DNA of 6,013 bases from an uncultured Eubacteriales bacterium (GCA_900553005.1 USBU01000082.1:1-6013); one strand, 5' to 3'; positions 1-5,737 are shown, numbered from the stretch's first letter. Made by a program: numbers and translations. The notes: generated by a model from the sequence alone, not told the origin.

Positions 1-50
1 TACGAGATGTAGCTCCGTCTCGTGGGCTCGGAGATGTGTATAAGAGACAG
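1..50 (+). other. Illumina Nextera i7 adapter (non-genomic)
   Basis: These bases are synthetic library sequence. Bases 1-8 match the end of the P7 flow-cell primer (TACGAGAT). Bases 9-16 (GTAGCTCC) sit where the 8-base i7 index belongs; I recall this as the adapter-strand form of Nextera XT index N718. Bases 17-31 are the Nextera read-2 primer segment GTCTCGTGGGCTCGG. Bases 32-50 are the 19-bp Tn5 mosaic end AGATGTGTATAAGAGACAG. The parts are in the exact order of a Nextera library end, so this is untrimmed adapter at a contig edge and not a natural transposon. Any start codon read here, such as the GTG at 36-38, is an artefact. Confidence 0.97.
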
Positions 51-464
51 ACCGACGACGGACTGAAAAAGATTCTGACGGCCGTAAGGGAGTTTACTTC
101 CGGACGTGTGATTACCGTATTCGGCTGCGGCGGAGAACGTGACAGAAGCAAGCGGCCGTTGATGGGCGAGGTTGCGGCAAGGCTGTCGGATATTGTTATC
201 GTAACGTCGGACAATCCGCGCGGAGAAAAGCCGGAGAATATTATTTCCGATATAGAAAACGGAATAAAAACCGTCGGTAATGTCGATTATTTTCTGGAGC
301 CGGATCGTAAAAAAGCAATTCGGCGCGCGCTGGAGCTTATGAAAAACGGCGATACGACGGTTATTGCCGGCAAGGGCGCGGAAAAATATCAGGAAATAAG
401 CGGCGTAAAATACCCGTTTAACGACCGCGAATACGTATTGGGGCTTATCGGGGAGAAACCGTAA
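51..464 (+). CDS. murE: UDP-MurNAc-tripeptide synthetase MurE, C-terminal part (5' truncated)
   Basis: MurE is the cytoplasmic Mur ligase that adds the third stem-peptide residue to UDP-MurNAc-L-Ala-D-Glu using ATP. Only the last 137 residues are present, against about 480-500 for the family. The gene is cut by the contig end and adapter, so its real start lies outside. The piece is the C-terminal Mur ligase domain. It has the GCGGERDRSKRPLMG segment (residues 25-39 of the fragment), the DNPR motif (54-57) followed by GEKP, and GKGAEKYQ (107-114). DNPR is the established signature of meso-DAP-adding enzymes; lysine-adding enzymes have a different residue in place of the Arg. The common GKGHE motif reads GKGAE here, keeping the Gly and Glu known to matter for DAP recognition. 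The TAA stop shares its last base with the ATG of mraY, which implies translational coupling. Confidence 0.95.
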   Translation, partial: TDDGLKKILTAVREFTSGRVITVFGCGGERDRSKRPLMGEVAARLSDIVIVTSDNPRGEKPENIISDIENGIKTVGNVDYFLEPDRKKAIRRALELMKNGDTTVIAGKGAEKYQEISGVKYPFNDREYVLGLIGEKP

Positions 465-1462
465 TGATAAGATTGCTTTTGACTCTGATCACATCGTTTG
501 CGCTGTCGGCCGCGTTGATGCCGCTGGTCATTTTTCTGGCCAAAAAGCTGAAGGTGCGTCAGACCGTACTCAGTTATGTGGACAACCATGCCGCGAAATC
601 GGGCACGCCTACTATGGGCGGGCTGGCCTTTGTAATTTCTGCGGTTGCGTGTTCTCTTATGTTTTCGTCGGGAAGTTCGTCTCTGGCGCTTATGCTTTCC
701 ATGCTGACGCTCGGATTCGGTCTTATAGGTTTTCTCGACGATTTCATAAAAGTTTTTTTCAAGCAGAACAAGGGATTGTCGCCCTGGCAGAAAATGCTGT
801 TTCAGTTTCTTGTCGCGCTGGTGATAGCGTTTTTCGTATATTACAGTCCGTTTGTTGGCGACAAGGTCTATGTGCCCTTCACGATGCGCGAAATTTCGCT
901 CGGTTGGTTTGCCGTACCGTTTTACGTTTTTGTCTTTATAGCTTTTACCAACGCCGTCAATCTGACCGACGGACTGGACGGCCTTGCCGGAAAAACCTCC
1001 GTCGCCTATACTGTATTTTTTGCCGCGGTACTGTCGGTAATCGTATATCGCTTCGGAGTGTCGGCCGCTTATGCCGAGGAATATTACAATATGCTTGTTT
1101 TGTGCATGGCGCTGATAGGCGCGCTCTGCGGATTTCTGTTGTTTAATTCTTATCCTGCCGCGATATTTATGGGCGATACCGGGGCGCTGGCTCTGGGCGG
1201 CGCGCTGGCCGGGCTTGCGGTCATGAGCAAGCTGTCGCTGATAGCGCCGATTATCGGAATAATGTACGTTGTAAGCTGTGTGTCCGATATTATTCAGGTT
1301 GCGCACTATAAGCGTACAAAGCGCCGCGTATTTTTAATGGCGCCCTTTCATCATCACCTGGAAAGAAAAGGAATGCACGAGAATAAAATCGTTTCTCTTT
1401 ATACGCTCGTTACTTTTTTCGTAGGAGCCGTCACGCTGATAATAATCCTTGCGCTGAATTGA
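464..1462 (+). CDS. mraY: Phospho-N-acetylmuramoyl-pentapeptide transferase (MraY)
   Basis: MraY is the integral membrane enzyme that moves phospho-MurNAc-pentapeptide from UDP to undecaprenyl phosphate, making lipid I on the inner face of the membrane. The 332-residue length is a little below the family's usual 320-360 midpoint and looks complete. The hallmarks are in order: GTPTMGG (47-53), LDDFIKV with the paired aspartates D92 and D93, KGLSPWQK (103-110), NAVNLTDGLDGLAG (163-176), FMGDTG with the catalytic-site Asp D238, and the histidine motif APFHHHLE (H296-H298). About ten hydrophobic segments are visible. The ATG is preceded by GGGGAG at 450-455 with an 8-base spacer and overlaps the murE stop by one base. 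A 66-base gap separates it from murD. The usual neighbour murF is missing between murE and this gene. The C-terminal stretch after HHH (GMHENKIVSLY) lacks the Trp commonly found there, a modest divergence. Confidence 0.97.
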   Translation: MIRLLLTLITSFALSAALMPLVIFLAKKLKVRQTVLSYVDNHAAKSGTPTMGGLAFVISAVACSLMFSSGSSSLALMLSMLTLGFGLIGFLDDFIKVFFKQNKGLSPWQKMLFQFLVALVIAFFVYYSPFVGDKVYVPFTMREISLGWFAVPFYVFVFIAFTNAVNLTDGLDGLAGKTSVAYTVFFAAVLSVIVYRFGVSAAYAEEYYNMLVLCMALIGALCGFLLFNSYPAAIFMGDTGALALGGALAGLAVMSKLSLIAPIIGIMYVVSCVSDIIQVAHYKRTKRRVFLMAPFHHHLERKGMHENKIVSLYTLVTFFVGAVTLIIILALN

Positions 1463-1463
1463 C

Positions 1464-1508
1464 GGAAGGTCATTTTTATGTCTTGCGCGGCATACACATA
1501 AGTGTATG
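1464..1508 (+). repeat. Perfect inverted repeat and mini-ORF in the mraY-murD gap
   Basis: CATACAC (1491-1497) and GTGTATG (1502-1508) form a perfect 7-bp hairpin with loop ATAA, ending 8 bases before the murD Shine-Dalgarno. No U-tract follows, so it is not a typical intrinsic terminator. Overlapping it is a seven-codon ORF at 1478-1501 (MSCAAYT). It has GGAAGG at 1464-1469 eight bases upstream of its ATG, and its TAA stop falls in the hairpin loop. Whether this is a translated leader, a processing site, a dyad operator or chance cannot be told from one sequence. The hairpin is seen directly; any role is inference. Confidence 0.4.
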
Positions 1509-1528
1509 AAAACTGCGGAGGAAATTAT

Positions 1529-2812
1529 ATGCGAAAGCTGAATGCGCGGCGCGCGTTGGTACTTGGAAAGGGCGTAAGCGGCAGCGGAGCCGCCGAGGCG
1601 TTAAGGCTGGCGGGTACGGAATGCCTTTTATGCGACGAAAACGATTTTGATTCGGTATTTTCCGACGCTTACGATCTGATTGTCGTAAGTCCGTCAGTGG
1701 AAAAAAATCACAGAGTATTCGCTTTGGCCGGAAAAACGGGCGCCGAGGTTATTGGGGAAATCGAGCTTGGCTGGCGGCTATGCGACAAGCCCGTAATAGC
1801 GGTAACGGGTACAAACGGGAAGACAACCGTAGTATCTCTTATAGGGCATATGCTGGGGAAAAGCGCGGACGCTTGCGTTACGGGCAATATAGGCAGGTCG
1901 TTCGCGCTTGACGCCGCGGCAGATCACGACGCGTATGTTGTCGAGACGTCCAGTTTTCAGCTTGAAACCGTCAGTAGATTTGCGCCGCATATAGCAGTAA
2001 TTACAAATATTACGGGCGATCATCTCGACCGTCACGGAAGCTTTGAAAATTATGCTGCGGTAAAGCTGCGGATTGCGGAGGGCGGGAGCGCGGCGGATTA
2101 TTTGGCGCTTTCCGCCGACAGCGTGCCGTTATCCGTGCTGAAAAACTTTTTTCCGGAGCGTAAAGTCGTTTATTTCAGCGCCAAGGGCAGGGTGAACGGA
2201 GCATACGCGCTGGGCGACAAACTTTATTGGTACGACGATTTTATATGTCGCCGTAACGATGTGGCGATGCTTGGGGTACATAATCTTGAAAACGCTCTTG
2301 CGGCTATAGCGGCGGCTAAATTATACGGACTTTGCGACCGTGATATAACTGAGTCGCTCAAGGAGTTTAGAACGGGAAAACACCGTATGGAATATGTGGG
2401 CAATGTAAGAGGCGTGGCTTTTTATGACGACAGCAAGGGGACAAACGTTGACGCGACGATTAAGGCAATGCGCTCTATGCCTTCGTCGTTCAGCCTGATT
2501 GCCGGCGGCAGCGATAAGGGCTATGAATACGACGAGCTGTTTGTGTCCGCGCCGCCGGGCCTGAAAAAGCTTTGCGTAATAGGAGAAACATCCGGTAAAA
2601 TAATGTCTGCCGCCTGCCGCCATGGGTTTAAAAACGTTGTCAGATGTCCGTCGCTTGCCTGCGCCGTAAGCGAAGCTTATCATTCCGGCGCCGACAGCGT
2701 GCTTTTGTCGCCTGCGTCCGCAAGCTTCGATATGTTTGAAAATTATAAACGCCGCGGAGAGGCATTTGTCGCTATTGTTGAGGAAATAATTAAAAGTGAA
2801 ACGCGGAGATAG
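1529..2812 (+). CDS. murD: UDP-N-acetylmuramoyl-L-alanine--D-glutamate ligase (MurD)
   Basis: MurD is the cytoplasmic ATP-dependent ligase that adds D-Glu to UDP-MurNAc-L-Ala, the step before MurE. I chose the ATG at 1529 because GGAGG at 1517-1521 lies seven bases upstream. An in-frame GTG at 1502 would add nine residues but has no good ribosome site and lies in a hairpin. The 427-residue product has all three domains. These are an N-terminal Rossmann-like part with VLGKGVSGSG (11-20), a central ATPase domain with P-loop GTNGKTT (94-100), ETSSFQLE (139-146), DHLDRHG (164-170) and AAVKLRIAE carrying the probable carbamylated Lys179, and a C-terminal domain. The C-terminal domain has LGVHNLENALAA (248-259), KHRME, YDDSKGTNVDAT (299-310), AGGSDKG (325-331) and SPASASFDMFENYKRRG (394-410). 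It overlaps the next gene by 17 bases. Confidence 0.97.
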   Translation: MRKLNARRALVLGKGVSGSGAAEALRLAGTECLLCDENDFDSVFSDAYDLIVVSPSVEKNHRVFALAGKTGAEVIGEIELGWRLCDKPVIAVTGTNGKTTVVSLIGHMLGKSADACVTGNIGRSFALDAAADHDAYVVETSSFQLETVSRFAPHIAVITNITGDHLDRHGSFENYAAVKLRIAEGGSAADYLALSADSVPLSVLKNFFPERKVVYFSAKGRVNGAYALGDKLYWYDDFICRRNDVAMLGVHNLENALAAIAAAKLYGLCDRDITESLKEFRTGKHRMEYVGNVRGVAFYDDSKGTNVDATIKAMRSMPSSFSLIAGGSDKGYEYDELFVSAPPGLKKLCVIGETSGKIMSAACRHGFKNVVRCPSLACAVSEAYHSGADSVLLSPASASFDMFENYKRRGEAFVAIVEEIIKSETRR

Positions 2813-4097
2813 TGAAAATCGTATTTACGGCAAATTCGATATTGTGCTGCTTGCGGCCGTAATAGGACTTATTGCGTTCGGCGTGCTGATGGTCTATTCG
2901 TCCAGCAGCTATAACGCCGAGGTGAATTACGGCAATGAGTATTATTATATGTTCAAGCAGATAATAGGCGCCGTTTTGGGACTTGCCGCCATGTTTGCCT
3001 GCGCATTTTTGGATTATCACGTGCTTGTGAAATTCCGATACGTTATTCTGGGCATATCTTACGCGTTGCTTATACTGGTTTTCGTGCCCGGAGTGGGCGT
3101 GGAAAATTACGGAGCTAAGCGCTGGATAAATCTCCCGTTTTTTACTATTCAGGCAAGCGAAATAGCCAAGTTCGGCTTTATAGTTTTTACAGCCTCGTAT
3201 ATGGCAAAAAACTATAAAAAAATGAACACGTTTAAAGGTCTTATCCCCGTACTGGCGGTGGGGGCGACCATGTGCGTGCTCATTATTTTGGAACCGAATA
3301 TGTCCATAACTATGTGCGTTATGCTGCTTATGTTTGCAATGCTGTTTATAGGCGGCGCCCGCATGAAGCATTTTGCTTTTCTGCTGATTCCCGTAGTGGC
3401 GCTGGTGCCGGCGCTTATTATACTGGAGCCGTATCGTTTGGACAGACTGATGGCTTTTCTTAATCCGTGGGAGTCGCCGTTAGAGGAGGGCTACCAGCTT
3501 ATTCAGTCGTTTTATGCTTTGGGCAGCGGAGGACTGTTCGGACTAGGGCTTTTCAATTCACGGCAAAAGTATCTATTTCTTCCGTTTTCCGAGAGCGATT
3601 TTATATTCAGCGTGATTGGAGAGGAACTCGGCCTTTTCGGTTGCGTAATGGTGATAGCCGCCTATATGGTCATAATATATCGCGCGGTACGAATAGCCAA
3701 AAACAGCAATGACCGTTTCGGCTGTTATCTTTCCGCGGGAATAGCTGCCATAATCGCCATACAGACGGCGATTAACATAGCGGTCGTAAGCGGCTCCATT
3801 CCTCCGACGGGGCTGCCGTTACCCTTCGTCAGCGCCGGAACCAGCTCTCTCATTGTTTTCTGCGCCGGTATCGGAGTGCTTTTGAGCGTGGAACGATTTA
3901 GCCATAAAAGCATTAAATGCCTTATTGGCCAGCAGTACGACGGAAAGTCCCGCGGCAATAAGCGTGTCCGGCAAAAGATAAATGATGTTATAGACAAGAC
4001 TGTAGGAAACGGCGGCCCAGCCGGCAAGGTCTCCATGCCAAATCATGAAATCGATTCCGCTGGACCAAAACAAAATACCGGCCAGCACGTGGCTTAA
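2796..4097 (+). CDS. ftsW: SEDS family peptidoglycan glycosyltransferase FtsW/SpoVE
   Basis: SEDS proteins polymerise lipid II into glycan strands with a partner class B PBP. Position right after murD points to the FtsW/SpoVE branch rather than RodA, but the sequence alone does not separate septal FtsW from sporulation SpoVE. The GTG start overlaps the murD end; GAGGA at 2780-2784 is 11 bases upstream. Residues 13-368 contain about ten membrane segments. Family motifs include GAKRWINLPFFTIQASE (106-122), RLMAFLNPWESPLEEGYQL (217-235), LPFSESDFIFSVIGEELG (262-279) with D268 at the position of the catalytic Asp, and PPTGLPLPFVSAGTSSL (336-352). PEAHTD and SYGGSS of better-known members read FSESD and SAGTSS here. 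Residues from about 370 to 433 are a hydrophilic tail that is only the antisense of thiT. They may be an artefact of a one-base deletion (see findings), in which case the real end is near 3916. Confidence 0.93.
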   Translation: MKRGDSENRIYGKFDIVLLAAVIGLIAFGVLMVYSSSSYNAEVNYGNEYYYMFKQIIGAVLGLAAMFACAFLDYHVLVKFRYVILGISYALLILVFVPGVGVENYGAKRWINLPFFTIQASEIAKFGFIVFTASYMAKNYKKMNTFKGLIPVLAVGATMCVLIILEPNMSITMCVMLLMFAMLFIGGARMKHFAFLLIPVVALVPALIILEPYRLDRLMAFLNPWESPLEEGYQLIQSFYALGSGGLFGLGLFNSRQKYLFLPFSESDFIFSVIGEELGLFGCVMVIAAYMVIIYRAVRIAKNSNDRFGCYLSAGIAAIIAIQTAINIAVVSGSIPPTGLPLPFVSAGTSSLIVFCAGIGVLLSVERFSHKSIKCLIGQQYDGKSRGNKRVRQKINDVIDKTVGNGGPAGKVSMPNHEIDSAGPKQNTGQHVA

Positions 4098-4619
4098 GTA
4101 GCGCACGACAAAATAAAGTCCGAAACCTATTAAAATTCTTAGATGAGCCGTTACAACCGGTTTATTATTCATTAACGCGTTTTCGTATTTCTTAGGCGAA
4201 TAGCTGAATACGCCTATTAGTGAAACGGCGAGGAAGGGCAGAAAATAATCCAGCAGCGCGCTCCACGGAGACACGATATACGGATTTTGAAAGAATTGGA
4301 GCAGCATAAACGCAAAACAGACCACCATGCTCTTGCGGAAGCCGAAATAATAGCAATATAGTCCTATCGGAAGCACGGACGCAAGCGTGATGGAGCCGCC
4401 GAACGGCAGACTGAACAGCTTGATGAACGACAGCGCGAAAGCCGCCGCAAGACATACGGCTCCGTATGTAATTTCTCTGGTGCCGGTTACGCGCACAATG
4501 CCTTTTTTCTTTTCGACAACGGCCGTTGCGACAAAAAGCAGCGCCATTATAGCGATGACTACGGCAAACAGCAGGACTACCTGCCACGGGCTGATCGAAA
4601 TACCACTGAAATCAAACAT
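3819..4619 (-). CDS. thiT: Thiamine ECF transporter S-component ThiT
   Basis: ThiT is the membrane subunit that binds thiamine and docks on the shared ECF energy module (EcfT plus two ATPases). The ATG at 4619 has AAAGGA (4632-4627) seven bases upstream. A longer frame from 4691 would run through the terminator and is rejected. The product is 266 residues against about 190-200 for the family. A family core runs from about residue 48 to 235. It contains AVCLA (54-58, an AxxxA helix motif used for EcfT docking), SFIKLFSLPFGGSITLASVLPI (64-85), LLDY (122-125), RYLSHVLAGILFW (173-185) and YSLVYNIIYLLPD (206-218). H177, W185, Y206 and N211 match, by spacing, thiamine-contacting residues known in Lactococcus ThiT. 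An added N-terminal membrane helix lies at 12-35. Residues from about 243 to 266 are antisense of the end of ftsW and may be spurious. The TPP riboswitch upstream confirms the vitamin. Confidence 0.93.
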   Translation of the reverse strand: MFDFSGISISPWQVVLLFAVVIAIMALLFVATAVVEKKKGIVRVTGTREITYGAVCLAAAFALSFIKLFSLPFGGSITLASVLPIGLYCYYFGFRKSMVVCFAFMLLQFFQNPYIVSPWSALLDYFLPFLAVSLIGVFSYSPKKYENALMNNKPVVTAHLRILIGFGLYFVVRYLSHVLAGILFWSSGIDFMIWHGDLAGWAAVSYSLVYNIIYLLPDTLIAAGLSVVLLANKAFNAFMAKSFHAQKHSDTGAENNERAGSGADEG

Positions 4620-4641
4620 AGAAATATCCTTTAATACCACT

Positions 4642-4676
4642 AAAAAAGACCAACCGCGCCAGTCGGTAGGTCTTTT
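4642..4676 (-). terminator. Riboswitch-controlled intrinsic terminator before thiT
   Basis: On the minus strand, AAAAGACC pairs with GGTCTTTT (8 bp). After one U-U mismatch, ACCG pairs with CGGT (4 bp), closing on a 7-base loop (ACTGGCG). The 3' arm runs into six consecutive T residues (4647-4642). This is a strong Rho-independent terminator about 29 bases after the TPP aptamer and nine bases before the thiT Shine-Dalgarno. Its place between aptamer and start codon makes it the likely expression platform. The known logic for such switches is that TPP binding lets the terminator form and stops transcription before thiT. Confidence 0.88.
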
Positions 4677-4705
4677 CTCGTCTGATTGCATGAAAAAATT
4701 TACAA

Positions 4706-4802
4706 ACAGCTTCCCTACGCGAGTGCTAACTCACAGGTTCAAAGGGACAGTCCCGAAAAAAGGAACATCTCAGCGGCCTTGTCCGGCCGCGCCCCTAGCG
4801 GT
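4706..4802 (-). promoter_or_regulatory. TPP riboswitch (THI box)
   Basis: Read on the minus strand, the conserved aptamer parts occur in order: AGGGGC (5' side of P2), a perfect P3 hairpin GCGGCC/GGCCGC with loop GGACAA, CTGAGA, TCCCTTTGAACCTG, a P5 stem GAGT/ACTC with TTAGC, and the near-invariant GCGTAGGGAAG. P1 closes weakly, with GCU at 4800-4797 against AGC at 4711-4708 plus flanking pairs after one mismatch. CTGAGA pairs with the pyrimidine half of TPP and the GCGTAGG side with the pyrophosphate helix in known structures. It differs from the common form in that an extra small hairpin (GUUCC/GGGAC) sits between CTGAGA and the 3' strand of P2. It starts within a few bases of the predicted transcription start and leads directly into the terminator and thiT, so it should repress thiamine uptake when TPP is plentiful. 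Confidence 0.95.
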
Positions 4803-4812
4803 ATCGTTTATT

Positions 4813-4841
4813 ATTATATACGCGGTGATTTTCATTGTCAA
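4813..4841 (-). promoter_or_regulatory. Sigma-A type promoter of thiT leader
   Basis: On the minus strand there is a perfect -35 TTGACA (4841-4836), a 17-base spacer, and a perfect -10 TATAAT (4818-4813). This predicts transcription starting near 4806, only about four bases before the TPP aptamer begins. The match to the housekeeping consensus is complete, so initiation is probably strong and constitutive. Control would then come from the riboswitch. Confidence 0.88.
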
Positions 4842-4870
4842 GCATATGCGAATAATTTATGGTAATTCGC

Positions 4871-4900
4871 TTGCAGCCGATAAGTATAATGGTGTATAAT
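4871..4900 (+). promoter_or_regulatory. Probable promoter of the divergent membrane-protein genes
   Basis: A perfect -10 TATAAT lies at 4895-4900, with TTGCAG (4871-4876, only partly like TTGACA) 18 bases upstream. A second TATAAT at 4885-4890 has no plausible -35. The -10 at 4895 would start transcription at about 4906-4908, which coincides with the ATG at 4907. It is divergent from the thiT promoter; the two -35 boxes are about 30 bases apart, so a shared regulator could bind between them. Confidence 0.6.
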
Positions 4901-4906
4901 ATAAAA

Positions 4907-5737
4907 ATGAAATACGTAAAGGCTACCGTAATTTATCTTTTTTCTCATTTTCCGCGGCTGATCGTGCTGTCCGTTCTGCCTGCGGCGGTAGTCTCGATTT
5001 TTATGAATCCTCAGGGCTTCGGTCTGTTTCTTCCGGTTAATGCGCTTTCGGAAGTGGAAAGTTTTTCAGATGTGTTTTTTCTCGTGTTCGACCGAAATCT
5101 TATTATGAAATGGCCGTATATGATCTTGGTCGGACTTTTACTGCTTGCGCTTTGTATAAGTTATACCATGGGCATAGTCGAAAAACATTTCCGCGTAGGC
5201 AAACTTTCGCTCCGTCAGCCGTTTACAAACATTAACAACTGTTTTATCACGGTATTCAAAACCTTTGGCCTTTTGGTCGTAATTTATATCGTTTACAGAA
5301 TTTTGCTGGTCTGTCTTTTGACTCTGCTTGTTTTTGTTTTGGGCAGCTTTTCGGTTGCCGCCGTCTGGACGTCGGTGGTAATAGCGGTTATCAGTACGGT
5401 GGGATTTATATTTCTGTTGGTGTTGGTTCGTCCGATTATGTTTACCGCCGCAACCATGCTTGTTTACGGCTATTCGTTTAAGGACGCCTTTTCGGTAGCG
5501 TTGAAGCTGGGTGAGACGGAAGGGAGAACCGCGCTCGATATAGGGTTGATATTGCCCTTTGCGGTTTATCTTACCGTAAGCGCGCTTCTTACGGTTTTCG
5601 GAGCGCCGTATATCGCCCTTGCGGTCGTGCATACGGTATTGATCGCCATATTGCTGCAATACGTCACGGTCTATGTGCTTGTCGCCATGTTCAGTCTTTC
5701 GGGAATCGAACGCCGCGACGTAAGACGATACTACTGA
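4907..5737 (+). CDS. Multi-pass membrane protein of unknown function
   Basis: I do not recognise a family. From the ATG at 4907 the product is 276 residues. It has about six hydrophobic segments (roughly 17-33, 68-90, 119-146, 152-176, 212-231 and 237-263), no signal peptide and no catalytic motif that I can see. The N-terminus is a short basic, amphipathic stretch (MKYVKATVIYLFSHFPR) before the first helix; the tail is short and charged (GIERRDVRRYY). In-frame ATGs at 4859 and 4889 would lengthen it, but none of the three has a clear Shine-Dalgarno. The -10 box at 4895-4900 lies inside those longer versions, so I prefer 4907, possibly as a leaderless start. It is followed after 13 bases by a second membrane gene in apparent operon. 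Hydrophobic composition and continuous reading support a real gene. Confidence 0.8.
   Translation: MKYVKATVIYLFSHFPRLIVLSVLPAAVVSIFMNPQGFGLFLPVNALSEVESFSDVFFLVFDRNLIMKWPYMILVGLLLLALCISYTMGIVEKHFRVGKLSLRQPFTNINNCFITVFKTFGLLVVIYIVYRILLVCLLTLLVFVLGSFSVAAVWTSVVIAVISTVGFIFLLVLVRPIMFTAATMLVYGYSFKDAFSVALKLGETEGRTALDIGLILPFAVYLTVSALLTVFGAPYIALAVVHTVLIAILLQYVTVYVLVAMFSLSGIERRDVRRYY

Noticed and set aside
32..50. Transposon end (Tn5 mosaic end) as a natural mobile element
   Set aside because: It is flanked by the synthetic Nextera primer and index in library order, with no transposase or second end.
649..1146. 165-codon plus-strand frame inside mraY
   Set aside because: It is out of frame with the conserved MraY motifs and rich in Cys and Arg without any recognisable domain; a shadow frame.
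389..1306. 305-codon open frame on the minus strand
   Set aside because: It lies antisense to mraY, whose motifs are unmistakable. The translation is highly basic and low in hydrophobic residues, as expected for the complement of membrane-protein codons, and no start signal is seen.
1502..1528. GTG at 1502 as the murD start
   Set aside because: It sits in the 3' arm of the hairpin without an upstream ribosome site. The ATG at 1529 has GGAGG at ideal spacing and gives a normal MurD N-terminus.
3897..3930. Bidirectional terminator between ftsW and thiT
   Set aside because: The small palindrome GCATTAAATGC (3910-3920) allows only about 4 bp with no T-tract on either side; too weak to call a terminator.
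4620..4691. Longer thiT frame starting at 4691
   Set aside because: The extra residues would be encoded by the terminator hairpin and linker of the riboswitch. The ATG at 4619 has its own Shine-Dalgarno site.
4387..4899. 170-codon plus-strand frame across thiT and its leader
   Set aside because: It runs antisense to the thiT coding region, terminator, riboswitch and promoter, all of which are strongly supported on the minus strand.
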